21,576 nt of DNA from Flammeovirgaceae bacterium UBA5008. Its GTDB lineage: Bacteria; Bacteroidota; Bacteroidia; Cytophagales; Cyclobacteriaceae. The stretch spans positions 158,577 through 180,152 of the forward strand of contig DGYK01000022.1 in NCBI GenBank assembly GCA_002398365.1. Reading direction: 5' to 3'. The first letter of the stretch is position 1. Each line of letters opens with the position of its first letter. Under the pieces are notes generated by a model. It did not search any database. It saw only the letters and a list, made by a program, of their open reading frames with translations, and was not told where the DNA came from. A program made the position numbers and the translations under genes. Positions 9,112 through 16,670 of the stretch are shown here, in pieces.

Positions 9112-9705
9112 ATGAAAGTAAAGGAGCCAGTTCAAGTTTATAATAGAAAACTACTCACTATCGAGGAGTATCTAGCTTTTGAACGAAACTCGCTTACAAA
9201 ACATGAGTATTTTAAAGGAGAGGTTTTTGATATGGCCGGTGCAAGTACTATCCATAATCTGATCTTCTCTAATCTTTTCATGTCTATTGCCATTCAGTTA
9301 AAAGGGAAAAAATGCACGCCTTTTGGAAGTGATATGCGGGTTCATATTCCGAGCAATACTCTTTTCACATACCCTGATATTTCCATTTTTTGTGGAGATA
9401 TTAAAACATTTGATGATGAAAAAGACTCATCCATTGAGCCAATTGTAATTATTGAGATACTGTCTTCTTCAACAAAAAATTATGACAGAGGCCCAAAGTT
9501 TGAGTTATACAGGGAGATACCTTCCCTTAAAGAGTATGTTTTAGTAGATTCGGAATCACGATTAGTGCAAATTTTCAGAACAAACGCTAACAACCAATGG
9601 AATTTGGAAGAATATGAAGAGCCGAAACAAAATCTTTTCATGTCTTCAATCAATGTGACTATACCTTTAGAGGATATTTACGATAAGACTGGGTTAGCAC
9701 TATAA
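9112..9705 (+). CDS. Uma2-family (DUF820) predicted nuclease
   Basis: A 197-residue protein of the Uma2/DUF820 family, placed in the PD-(D/E)XK nuclease superfamily; its biological role is unknown. Seen: the N-terminal LTIEEYLAFE, GEVFDMAGAS (36-45), the catalytic-core-like YPDISIF (D89), PIVIIEILSSSTKNYDRGPKFELY (E115, D125, K129) and EYVLVDSES. All the usual acidic and lysine positions seem present, so it looks intact. It starts 24 bases after pdhC and ends 8 bases before hslV, so it is probably co-transcribed with both. It looks more AT-rich than its neighbours, which fits later insertion. Such genes are multicopy in some bacteria. Confidence 0.85.
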   Translation: MKVKEPVQVYNRKLLTIEEYLAFERNSLTKHEYFKGEVFDMAGASTIHNLIFSNLFMSIAIQLKGKKCTPFGSDMRVHIPSNTLFTYPDISIFCGDIKTFDDEKDSSIEPIVIIEILSSSTKNYDRGPKFELYREIPSLKEYVLVDSESRLVQIFRTNANNQWNLEEYEEPKQNLFMSSINVTIPLEDIYDKTGLAL

Positions 9706-9713
9706 AGATAATT

Positions 9714-10253
9714 ATGACTCAAATCCACGCCACCACCATTCTAGCAGTTCAACACAATGGCCAGGTAGCCATTGGTGGAGATGGGCAGGCTACGATGGGA
9801 AACACCATCGCGAAAAGCAACGTAAAAAAAATACGCAAGCTTCAAGATGGAAAAGTTCTGACCGGATTTGCCGGCTCTACGGCCGATGCCTTCACCCTAC
9901 TTGATCGATTTGACGAAAAGCTAAACGCTTACGGAGGCAATATGAAACGAGCTGCGATCGAACTGGCTAAAGATTGGCGCACCGATCGTTTCCTGCGCAG
10001 ACTGGAAGCGATGCTCATAGCGGTTAATAAAGATGAAATTCTTGTTCTGTCAGGCACAGGCGATGTACTGGAACCGGATCATCAGGTAGCTGCCATTGGC
10101 TCTGGAAGCATGTATGCCCAATCCGCTGCACTGGCATTAAAAAAACATGCACCTCATTTAACCGCAGAAGAAATGGTTCGGGAAAGCCTCACCATAGCTG
10201 CTGATATTTGTATCTATACCAATCACAATCTGGTGATTGAGAAAATAGGCTAA
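9714..10253 (+). CDS. hslV: HslV, proteasome-like peptidase subunit
   Basis: The peptidase half of the HslUV (ClpYQ) ATP-dependent protease: a dodecamer of threonine peptidase subunits in the cytoplasm. Length 179 residues is normal. Seen: HATTILAVQHNGQVAIGGDGQATMG (5-29), where the mature enzyme most likely begins at T7 after removal of a six-residue propeptide, and the family motifs TGFAGSTADAFTLLDRFDEKL, GTGDVLEP and AIGSGSMYAQSAA. The ATPase partner hslU is not next to it, unlike the hslVU operons of many bacteria. Its final four bases overlap the convergent transporter gene. It lies eight bases after the Uma2-family gene. Confidence 0.96.
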   Translation: MTQIHATTILAVQHNGQVAIGGDGQATMGNTIAKSNVKKIRKLQDGKVLTGFAGSTADAFTLLDRFDEKLNAYGGNMKRAAIELAKDWRTDRFLRRLEAMLIAVNKDEILVLSGTGDVLEPDHQVAAIGSGSMYAQSAALALKKHAPHLTAEEMVRESLTIAADICIYTNHNLVIEKIG

Positions 10254-11290
10254 TCAATTTTCTCGATCTCCTCTTCCGTCAGCTCATTATGTTTGTCTTC
10301 TAAAAGAATGACAATCGGCTTTAACCTTGGTGAATAATTCAATAGAATTTTCAAAATACCGACTGCTGGAACGGCTAAAATCATTCCGGTTATTCCCCAA
10401 ATTTTCCCTCCCACTAATAAAGCCAAAATTGCTGCCAAAGCATTGATACTAATCTTCGATCCCGTCACTTTAGGCGTAATAAAATTTCCTTCGAGAAATT
10501 GCACAAACCCATGAACGGCCACCACACCTACAGCATACCAAATGCTATCCTTCGTAACCAACGCCAGTAAAGTGGGTAATGCCGCACCTGTGGTGATGCC
10601 CACATAGGGAATCATCGTCAGAAGGCCGGATAAAAAACCAAAAAAGATAGCATGCTCTATACCGAGCAGCAACAATCCAATACTATTCAGGACTGCGGCA
10701 ATGATTGTAACAATGGTCAATCCCGAAATATAGCCACGCACTACGCCTTGTATTTCATCTTTCCATTTCAAATTAGAGTCGGGCCAAACAGCCAACAAAA
10801 AATCCTTAAACCGCTCGCGGTACAACAAGAATAGAAAAATATAGATAGGTACCTGAACAAAGAAGTAGGCGAAATAAGAAGTAGAAACCAATACGCTACC
10901 AAAATAAGATGAAAAATTCTTGAGAGCATCTTTCATCATCTGCATCTGCTCATGTGTATCAATATTGAACCATGCGTTGATTTGATCGCTGAATGAATTA
11001 ATAAGAGTTAAAAATTTTCCTTCCAGGTCAGGTAGACTTTCAGCTAAGCTGGCGAGTTGAGCTACCACAAACCAAAATAGTAGACCCATCGCCAAAAAAG
11101 CCACCAGCAAAACAAGGGTAATTGAAAAAATCCGGCCGGTGCGCTTTTCGAATCGTTTGGCCAATGGAAGCAGCACCACCGAAAACAATGCAGCAAAAGC
11201 AATCGGCATTACAATGTCTTTCATCAAGATCAAGGCAGTGATAATAAGAGCTGTAACCACCAGCGATTTGTAGATGCGATCTAAGTTCAT
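10250..11290 (-). CDS. AI-2E family transporter (PerM/UPF0118)
   Basis: A 346-residue inner-membrane protein. Members of this family export autoinducer-2 or act as sodium/proton antiporters; the substrate here is unknown. Seen: paired N-terminal spans (about 10-42 and 55-82), a soluble loop (85-130), spans at about 135-157 and 190-240, the motif IPYVG (227-231), then QFLEGNFITPKVTGSKI (264-280) and GKIWGITGMILAVPAVG (295-311), which are family signatures. The C-terminus is a charged tail (EDKHNELTEEEIEKID). It is 57 bases downstream of the aminotransferase on the same strand, so the two could share a transcript. Its stop overlaps hslV. Confidence 0.9.
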   Translation of the reverse strand: MNLDRIYKSLVVTALIITALILMKDIVMPIAFAALFSVVLLPLAKRFEKRTGRIFSITLVLLVAFLAMGLLFWFVVAQLASLAESLPDLEGKFLTLINSFSDQINAWFNIDTHEQMQMMKDALKNFSSYFGSVLVSTSYFAYFFVQVPIYIFLFLLYRERFKDFLLAVWPDSNLKWKDEIQGVVRGYISGLTIVTIIAAVLNSIGLLLLGIEHAIFFGFLSGLLTMIPYVGITTGAALPTLLALVTKDSIWYAVGVVAVHGFVQFLEGNFITPKVTGSKISINALAAILALLVGGKIWGITGMILAVPAVGILKILLNYSPRLKPIVILLEDKHNELTEEEIEKID

Positions 11291-11347
11291 TCCTATACTT
11301 ATTTAGGATAACAAGATACTACTTTAAGACGACCAGTACCCACATGT

Positions 11348-12532
11348 TTAGGCATTTTCAATGGCGGCAAGAATAACCCCACATGCCTCACGGATCTCCT
11401 CCTCAGAAATAGTAAGTGGCGGGGCAATTCGAAAACTATAAGGATGCGATAAAAACCAGTAACAGATTACACCATGCTCCTTCGCGTACTGTACAATCCG
11501 ATTCACGCGCTCTTCCGAATCAAAATCAAAAGCAAACATCAATCCAAATCTGCGCACTTCTTTTATTTTAGGATGCTGAAGTAAACTCTCAATCAGTTTT
11601 CCTTTTGCCTCCACAGTAGTCAATAATTTTTCTTCTTCAATTACATGCAATGTTGCCAATGCCGATGCACAACACACAGGATTACCACCAAAGGTAGTGA
11701 TGTGGCCCAGCATCGGATTGTGTGTAAACTGTTGCATATTTTCATAAGACGAAACAAAAGCACCAATCGGCAATCCGCCACCAAAAGCCTTCGCTATTGT
11801 GAGCACATCGGGCACGATTCCAAAATGCTCAAATGCAAAAAGTTTTCCGGTACGCCCCATGCCACATTGTATCTCGTCTAAAATTAATAAAGCACCTACT
11901 TCCGTGCATCGCTTCCGCACTGCCTGCAAATATTCAATATCCGGAACTCGAACTCCGGCATCTCCTTGAATGGTTTCCATAATTACACAGGCAGTCCGTT
12001 GTGTGATCAAATGAACATCGGATATTTTATTAAAGTCGATGAACCTTACATCCGGTAACAAAGGTCGAAAAGCCCTTTTCTTCACTTCATTTCCTGAAAC
12101 ACTCAGTGATCCATGTGTGCTACCATGGTACGATTTTCTGCAAGAAACAATTTCTGTGCGCCCCGTTACGCGTTTTGCCAACTTTAATGCAGCTTCATTT
12201 GCCTCTGTTCCTGAATTGACGAAGTAGCAACAGTTTAATGAAGGAGGAAGGAAACCGGTCAATTTAGCAGCCAATAAGTTGGATGGTGACTGAATGTATT
12301 CGCCATATACCATCACATGCATATGCTTATCAACTTGATCTTTGATGGCTTTTACAACTCTGGGATGCCGATGGCCAATATTACTTACCCCAATTCCGGA
12401 AATCATGTCTAAGTATTTCTTTCCATCCGGACTAAAAAGATAAACACCTTCTGCCTTTTCGATTGAGATTAAAAAAGGAAAAGGTGAAGTAGGCGCTAGT
12501 TTTTTCAAAAAAATGTCCTCACTAAAATCCAT
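11348..12532 (-). CDS. Class III PLP-dependent aminotransferase (acetylornithine/ornithine type)
   Basis: A 394-residue pyridoxal-phosphate enzyme moving an amino group between an omega-amine or amino acid and a keto acid. Seen: the glycine-rich NSGTEANEAALKLAK (106-120), SYHGSTHGS (134-142), the cofactor-binding LLILDEIQCGMGRTG (215-229, D219) and the Schiff-base lysine K248 in TIAKAFGGGLPIGA; TTFGGNP near 286. This is the pattern of acetylornithine, ornithine and 4-aminobutyrate aminotransferases; the substrate cannot be separated by eye. No arginine-biosynthesis gene is adjacent, so a catabolic or specialised role is as likely as argD. A minus-strand terminator ends upstream transcription just before its start. 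Confidence 0.9.
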   Translation of the reverse strand: MDFSEDIFLKKLAPTSPFPFLISIEKAEGVYLFSPDGKKYLDMISGIGVSNIGHRHPRVVKAIKDQVDKHMHVMVYGEYIQSPSNLLAAKLTGFLPPSLNCCYFVNSGTEANEAALKLAKRVTGRTEIVSCRKSYHGSTHGSLSVSGNEVKKRAFRPLLPDVRFIDFNKISDVHLITQRTACVIMETIQGDAGVRVPDIEYLQAVRKRCTEVGALLILDEIQCGMGRTGKLFAFEHFGIVPDVLTIAKAFGGGLPIGAFVSSYENMQQFTHNPMLGHITTFGGNPVCCASALATLHVIEEEKLLTTVEAKGKLIESLLQHPKIKEVRRFGLMFAFDFDSEERVNRIVQYAKEHGVICYWFLSHPYSFRIAPPLTISEEEIREACGVILAAIENA

Positions 12533-12573
12533 TTTGTAAATCTACCAACCAATCATGGAAAAAGTAAATGGTA

Positions 12574-12610
12574 CTAAAAAAGAAAGCCCCGATGAGAAAT
12601 CACCGAGGCT
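12574..12610 (-). terminator. Minus-strand terminator upstream of the aminotransferase gene
   Basis: Reading the minus strand, AGCCTCGGTGA (12610-12600), loop TTTC, TCATCGGGGCT (12595-12585) forms an 11-position stem with two mismatches, then TTCTTTTTTAGT. The T-run is on the minus side only, so it ends transcription coming from the TerB-like gene or the small frame in this gap. Confidence 0.65.
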
Positions 12611-12675
12611 CCACACTAAACACCCTTATTTTTACTTCAATCTTACATCACCTTTGTGGGTAAAGAATTGAATTT

Positions 12676-12786
12676 TTAGACAGTCTGAGAAATCACTATA
12701 CCAACCGTTATGACCGCCACCAAAATCAAAATTTGTTGCATTCTCCCTTTGATATTGATGTTTGCTGGTCCATTCGCTCCTTGCAT
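12676..12786 (-). CDS. Possible 36-aa membrane peptide
   Basis: A 36-codon frame beginning MQGANGPANINIKGRM and ending in a hydrophobic stretch QQILILVAVITVGIVISQTV, typical of a single membrane span. It lies between the TerB-like gene and a minus-strand terminator, which argues that something here is transcribed. Against it: no convincing ribosome-binding site or promoter, and an overlapping 73-codon frame on the same strand (12632-12853) in another phase is longer but has no protein-like character. I do not recognise a family. Confidence 0.3.
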   Translation of the reverse strand: MQGANGPANINIKGRMQQILILVAVITVGIVISQTV

Positions 12787-12906
12787 ATCTATTCGATTTT
12801 GTAATACAAAGATGCATGATGGTAACCCAAAAAATATTTGAAAATGGAATCAAAACCTACATCCGTAGAGAATCAAACAAAAAAGAAAAAGCAGGTGGCC
12901 TAGATG

Positions 12907-13326
12907 CTATGACTGCTGAAGTTTTAGAAACTCAATTACTTCATTGCGCACATTTTCAGGGGAAGCTTGATCAAATTCTGCAGTTGCAATCGATTTAAAT
13001 AAATCCGCTACTAATCCTTCCTTAAAACCTAGACGTGTGGCATACATCCCCGCAACTTCCAGTTCGATATCTTCGACTACATTGTCCAAATAAATCATAT
13101 GAACTAAATGATAGAGAGATTCCAATTTTTCAACATCGGTAGCAGGAAAAGTAAATTTTGAATTAATCATCCCATTTCCAAACTCATGCATATCGGCAGG
13201 GCTGATATGCAATTGAGCAGCCCACTTAACCAAGCATTTTGCATAAATAGACTTAATAGAGTCTGCTTCTAAAAAACATGCCAATAGATTAAAATAGCTG
13301 ATTTTGATTGCCTTTTCGCCTTCCAT
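12907..13326 (-). CDS. TerB-like helical protein, function unknown
   Basis: A 139-residue soluble, mostly helical protein. The middle (about residues 70-105, HLVHMIYLDNVVEDIELEV and AGMYATRLGF) resembles the TerB/DjlA-N-like fold, where an acidic 'DG.v...E' segment precedes a helix ending in LGF; TerB domains bind metal ions in stress-response contexts. The match is by pattern only and the usual DG is DN here. It has no signal peptide or membrane span. It is divergent from the DM13 lipoprotein gene, with a 149-base gap between them. It is probably the first gene of a minus-strand transcript ending at the terminator near 12574. Confidence 0.6.
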   Translation of the reverse strand: MEGEKAIKISYFNLLACFLEADSIKSIYAKCLVKWAAQLHISPADMHEFGNGMINSKFTFPATDVEKLESLYHLVHMIYLDNVVEDIELEVAGMYATRLGFKEGLVADLFKSIATAEFDQASPENVRNEVIEFLKLQQS

Positions 13327-13395
13327 GTCACTGCATTTTTCTAGATATCATAACAAAGTAATCAAAAGATTTCGATTCTTTTTTAAAATACCTAG

Positions 13396-13433
13396 CGATT
13401 CTAATCGAGTTGTTTAATTGTCGCGAAGGCGAC
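13396..13433. promoter_or_regulatory. Palindrome and hairpin between divergent genes
   Basis: The 149-base gap between the divergent TerB-like and lipoprotein genes has a perfect palindrome CGATT-CT-AATCG (13396-13407) and a short GC-rich hairpin GTCGC-GAAG-GCGAC (13420-13433). Either could be an operator or a leader structure. I found no convincing -33/-7 promoter in the gap. Confidence 0.3.
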
Positions 13434-13475
13434 CCCCATACAGCCCCTTCCTGCTTACATTGTAGATTAATTACA

Positions 13476-14450
13476 ATGACTATGAGAATTGGATTATTCG
13501 TAGTGCTTTTACTACTTTCTGGATGCATTGGACTTGATACCCGAGACGATGCGATCCGTGAAATTAAGTTTTCAATTGTCGCATCTACCAAAGTAGTTGT
13601 TACTGATGAGGGTGGAAATTTAGCTCCCAAAGGTAGCACTGCCCGATTGGCCCTACTAGCTGGTGAAAGGGAACCTATTCAAACTGAATTCCTGAATAAA
13701 TATGGAGTCAAAGAAACTAAATCGCTGGTTTGGATCAGCTCAATGCCAAGTGTTGGTAATGTTACAAACAATGAGGTAAATGCATTAACCGCTGGAACTT
13801 GTTTTCTATCATCAACTATTGAAGGAAAAAGTATCACCATCAATTTAACCGTTGTTGCCAATGCAACCAATGATGTTGCCAGCGTAACCATCTCTGCCCC
13901 CACCACTACTTCTCTTTCAATAAACGGAACTGCTCAGTTAACTGCCATCGTAAAAAATATGAATGGTACCCCGCTGAATGGTAAAACATTTGAGTGGTTT
14001 AGTGAAAACGCTAACATACTAACCGTTAGCTCGACCGGTTTAGTTACGGCTATCGCAAATGGTGAAGCAGAAGTACATGCCAAAGTGGAAGGTATAAAAA
14101 GCAACTCGATTACATTTTCTGTGGGGAGCATCAATCAACTGACAGGCACATTTCAAAATGCAGGCGGATATATGGCTAAAGGTACCGTGACTGTCAAAGA
14201 GCAAAACGGGAAACTAAATGTGGAGCTTGGCTCAGATTTTAGCGCAAGCGTAGCATTGGGCACGTTTATTTACCTTGCTAATTCTACTTCCGGCAGTACA
14301 GTTAAATCAGCTGGTCTGGAATTAGGACAATGGAGTAGCGGACCAAAAACATTTGAAGTGAGTGGCGTTACTTTAAATCAATACAAATATGTAGTTGTTT
14401 TATGTAAACCTGCCGGAGTAACCTTTGGGTTTGCTGAATTAAAACCTTAA
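13476..14450 (+). CDS. Lipoprotein with Ig-like (Big2) and DM13 domains
   Basis: A 324-residue predicted lipoprotein. Seen: signal peptide with a perfect lipobox LSGC (lipidated C17); an Ig-like bacterial region (about 75-130, with LVWISSMPSVGNV); a clear Big2 domain (about 135-217, VTISAPTTTSLSINGTAQL, then FEWFSENANILTVSSTGLVTA); and a C-terminal DM13 domain (about 221-324: LTGTFQNAGGYMAKGTVTV, LGTFIYLANS, LELGQWSSG, YVVVLCKPAGVTFGFAEL). The conserved DM13 cysteine is C310. DM13 has been proposed to work in redox or electron transfer. I chose the ATG at 13476 because the upstream in-frame codons have no signal peptide; 13482 is an alternative. The outer-membrane barrel gene follows 14 bases later and is probably co-transcribed. 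Confidence 0.8.
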   Translation: MTMRIGLFVVLLLLSGCIGLDTRDDAIREIKFSIVASTKVVVTDEGGNLAPKGSTARLALLAGEREPIQTEFLNKYGVKETKSLVWISSMPSVGNVTNNEVNALTAGTCFLSSTIEGKSITINLTVVANATNDVASVTISAPTTTSLSINGTAQLTAIVKNMNGTPLNGKTFEWFSENANILTVSSTGLVTAIANGEAEVHAKVEGIKSNSITFSVGSINQLTGTFQNAGGYMAKGTVTVKEQNGKLNVELGSDFSASVALGTFIYLANSTSGSTVKSAGLELGQWSSGPKTFEVSGVTLNQYKYVVVLCKPAGVTFGFAELKP

Positions 14451-14464
14451 TTAACACACCCTCT

Positions 14465-15310
14465 ATGACGAAACGAATTCTTCTTGCCATCATTTTTGGC
14501 AGCCTTACCTTTCATTCATTTGCCGGTGGTGGTTGGCCGCAACCCAAAGGACGTGGGTACTTTAAACTCTCTCAGTCCTACATCCTCTCGGCTAAATATT
14601 TTGATGGCAATGGAACGGTCATTGATCTAACACCATCCTACGGGTATTTCGCAACAAGTTTATATGGCGAATATGGCTTTACAGATCGACTCACGGGAAT
14701 CATTTATATGCCATTTTTTGCCCGTGCAACAAAGAATGAATTAAAATTTAATCAATCAGGAATTTTTGAACCAGGTGATGCATTAAATTCCTTTGGCGAT
14801 ACAGACATAGCCATTAAATATGGCCTAATTGTCGATAAACCCATTGTGGTCAGTGCAACCATTTTATTCGGCCTTCCGCTAGGAGACAATGGCGCAACAA
14901 ACGCTAGCGCTTTGCAAACAGGCGATGGAGAATTTAACCAAATGTTGCGCATCGATGCCAGTCATTCGTTTTATCCTAAAAAGTTTTATGTGTCGGCTTA
15001 CGCGGCATTCAATAATCGTACGAAAGGCTTTTCAGATGAAGTCCGGTTTGGTGCCGAAGTGGGGTTGACAGTGGATAAGTTCATTCCAATTTTCAAAGTA
15101 TCCACTGTCCATTCACTTTTTAATGGCGACCCATCTGTTCCACAAAACGGTGTATTCTCTAATAACACAGAGTTCATTTCTCCATCCCTTGAACTCAATT
15201 ACCAGCTAACTGAAAAAATCGGAATCTCCGGATCGATTGCAACTGCCTTGGCAGCAAGAAACATTCTCGCCTCTCCTAATTTTGGAATTGGTGTCTATTT
15301 CAAATTGTAA
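14465..15310 (+). CDS. Outer-membrane beta-barrel protein, MetA-like
   Basis: A 281-residue protein with a signal peptide (1 to about 20, ending HSFA) followed by GGGWPQPKGRGYFKLSQSYI and alternating hydrophobic strands to a C-terminal phenylalanine/leucine (GVYFKL). Motifs such as YGEYGFTDRLTGIIYMPFF and FGDTDIAIKYGLI resemble the phenol-degradation MetA-like outer-membrane family, often annotated as transporters of unknown substrate. It sits 14 bases after the DM13 lipoprotein gene and before a shared terminator, so the pair looks like an operon that puts a lipoprotein and a barrel at the outer membrane. No catabolic genes are near, so the degradation label should not be taken literally. 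Confidence 0.75.
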   Translation: MTKRILLAIIFGSLTFHSFAGGGWPQPKGRGYFKLSQSYILSAKYFDGNGTVIDLTPSYGYFATSLYGEYGFTDRLTGIIYMPFFARATKNELKFNQSGIFEPGDALNSFGDTDIAIKYGLIVDKPIVVSATILFGLPLGDNGATNASALQTGDGEFNQMLRIDASHSFYPKKFYVSAYAAFNNRTKGFSDEVRFGAEVGLTVDKFIPIFKVSTVHSLFNGDPSVPQNGVFSNNTEFISPSLELNYQLTEKIGISGSIATALAARNILASPNFGIGVYFKL

Positions 15311-15345
15311 AACACCATAGAAGTGAAGTTTGTAGGTTGGTCGAT

Positions 15346-15378
15346 AAAAAAGCCCGATGACAAATCGGGCTTTTTTTT
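15346..15378. terminator. Bidirectional terminator between the barrel gene and gap
   Basis: Stem GCCCGAT (15352-15358) / ATCGGGC (15364-15370) with loop GACAA, extended by A6 on the left (15346-15351) and T8 on the right (15371-15378). The symmetry allows it to end both the + strand operon and the minus-strand gap gene. Confidence 0.9.
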
Positions 15379-15395
15379 ATTCATTTACAGAATGA

Positions 15396-16394
15396 TTAAA
15401 CCTTGGCCAATTCTGATACCAAGTCAATCAATTTATTGGAATAACCCCATTCGTTATCATACCAGCTTACCACTTTCACAAACTTGTCGTTTAGAGCAAT
15501 GCCGGCCTTCGCATCAAAAATAGAAGTGCGCTCATCGCCTAGGAAGTCCTGAGAAACAACATCATCTTCGGTGTACCCTAAAATTCCTTTTAATTCGCCT
15601 TCCGAAGCTTCCTTCATAGCAGCTTTCACTTGCTCGTAAGTTGCAGGCTTGTCTAAACGAACAGTTAAGTCAACTACTGACACATCAGCCACTGGCACGC
15701 GGAACGACATACCGGTTAGTTTTCCTTTCAATTCAGGCAATACCAAACCTACTGCTTTGGCAGCTCCTGTAGAAGATGGGATAATATTTGAAAATCCACC
15801 ACGTCCGCCTCTCCAGTCTTTCGCTGAAGGACCATCAACCGTTTTTTGAGTTGCTGTAACAGCATGAACAGTGCTCATCAAACCCTCTACAATTCCGAAT
15901 TTATCGTTCAAAACTTTAGCAATAGGAGCCAAGCAATTGGTTGTACAAGATGCGTTGGAAACGATCGTGTGAGCAGCTGTCAATTTTTTATGATTAACAC
16001 CCATTACAAACGTAGGCGTATCGTCTTTCGCAGGGGCAGACATGACCACCTTTTTTGCTCCGGCTGCTATGTGCTTCTGGCAATCCGCTATTGTTAAAAA
16101 CAGACCGGTTGATTCAATTATGATTTCAGCGCCTACTTCATTCCATTTTAAGTTCGAAGGATCCTTTTCCGCGGTTACCCGAATGGTTTTTCCGTTTACC
16201 ACCAAGTTTTTATCTTTTACCTCAACTGATCCTTCAAATTTGCCGTGTGTGGAATCATACTTAAGCATATAAGCCATATAATCAGGCTCTACCAAGTCAT
16301 TAATACCTACAATCTCAATGTCCTTTCGGCCAATAGCTGCTCTAAATGCCAGGCGGCCAATGCGCCCGAAACCGTTGATTCCTATTTTTGTCAT
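15396..16394 (-). CDS. gap: Glyceraldehyde-3-phosphate dehydrogenase, type I
   Basis: Glycolytic and gluconeogenic enzyme oxidising glyceraldehyde 3-phosphate with phosphate and NAD in the cytoplasm. The 332 residues are full length. Seen: the N-terminal nucleotide-binding GINGFGRIGRLAFRA (5-19), N32-D33 after the second strand (NAD rather than NADP preference), the active-site SNASCTTNCLAP with catalytic C150, H177 in STVHAVT, and the C-terminal SWYDNEWGYSNKL signature. It is transcribed alone: a bidirectional terminator lies 18 bases after its stop and a candidate promoter upstream. No other glycolytic gene is adjacent. Confidence 0.97.
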   Translation of the reverse strand: MTKIGINGFGRIGRLAFRAAIGRKDIEIVGINDLVEPDYMAYMLKYDSTHGKFEGSVEVKDKNLVVNGKTIRVTAEKDPSNLKWNEVGAEIIIESTGLFLTIADCQKHIAAGAKKVVMSAPAKDDTPTFVMGVNHKKLTAAHTIVSNASCTTNCLAPIAKVLNDKFGIVEGLMSTVHAVTATQKTVDGPSAKDWRGGRGGFSNIIPSSTGAAKAVGLVLPELKGKLTGMSFRVPVADVSVVDLTVRLDKPATYEQVKAAMKEASEGELKGILGYTEDDVVSQDFLGDERTSIFDAKAGIALNDKFVKVVSWYDNEWGYSNKLIDLVSELAKV

Positions 16395-16425
16395 GTTGAT
16401 TTGTTGTTTTAAATAATTTAGAACC

Positions 16426-16456
16426 TAAAATTATACTACTTACAAGCCAAAACCAA
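16426..16456 (-). promoter_or_regulatory. Candidate promoter of gap
   Basis: On the minus strand, TTG (16456-16454) and TAATTTTA (16433-16426) are 20 bases apart; the -7 element matches TAnnTTTG except for the last base. The leader would be about 30 bases. Confidence 0.4.
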
Positions 16457-16496
16457 CGCAATAGATTCACTTTACACAACTTTTTTACCGCTACGG

Positions 16497-16527
16497 TTTG
16501 CAAATCAAATAGAGGAATCTATATTTG
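16497..16527 (+). promoter_or_regulatory. Promoter of tRNA-Glu
   Basis: TTTG at 16497-16500 and TATATTTG at 16520-16527 are exactly 19 bases apart, a perfect match to the Bacteroidota housekeeping promoter (TTTG, 19-21 bases, TAnnTTTG). Transcription should start near 16532, 14 bases before the tRNA. Confidence 0.85.
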
Positions 16528-16545
16528 CGCCTCCTTACAGAAGAC

Positions 16546-16617
16546 GGTCCGTTCGTCTAGGGGTTAGGACACCAGATTTTCATTCTGGTAACACGGGTTC
16601 GATTCCCGTACGGACTA
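16546..16617 (+). tRNA. tRNA-Glu (anticodon UUC)
   Basis: A complete cloverleaf of 72 bases. Acceptor stem GGTCCGT pairs with ACGGACT (a G-U pair at the end); anticodon stem CCAGA/TCTGG encloses loop TTTTCAT with anticodon TTC; the T arm is ACGGG-TTCGATT-CCCGT. The 3' CCA is not encoded in the gene. It has its own promoter and terminator and no neighbouring tRNA. Confidence 0.97.
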
Positions 16618-16618
16618 C

Positions 16619-16651
16619 AAAAACGCAGACTCAACCGAGTTTGCGTTTTTT
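16619..16651 (+). terminator. Terminator of tRNA-Glu
   Basis: AAAAACGCAGACTC (16619-16632) pairs with GAGTTTGCGTTTTT (16637-16650) around loop AACC, with one G-U pair, ending in a T-run. It starts one base after the tRNA 3' end. Confidence 0.9.
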
Positions 16652-16670
16652 GTTTCAGTCAAATCCAATT

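Larger units (their letters stand above)
12533..12906. other. 374-base gap with terminator and a possible peptide gene
   Basis: Between the aminotransferase and the TerB-like gene, both on the minus strand. It contains a minus-strand terminator (12574-12610) and, upstream of that on the same strand, a short hydrophobic open frame (12676-12786, listed separately). If no gene lies here, the TerB-like transcript would carry an unusually long 3' untranslated region of about 300 bases. I see no tRNA, repeat or recognisable decayed gene. Confidence 0.5.

Noticed and set aside
12632..12853. A 73-codon minus-strand frame as a gene
   Set aside because: The composition is not protein-like and it overlaps a better hydrophobic frame in another phase; kept only as an alternative.
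12762..12998. A 78-codon + strand frame
   Set aside because: Its second half is antisense to the TerB-like coding region and it has no terminator or promoter.
13410..13475. An upstream TTG start for the DM13 lipoprotein
   Set aside because: It would bury the lipoprotein signal sequence behind 22 polar and cysteine-rich residues encoded by a GC-rich hairpin.
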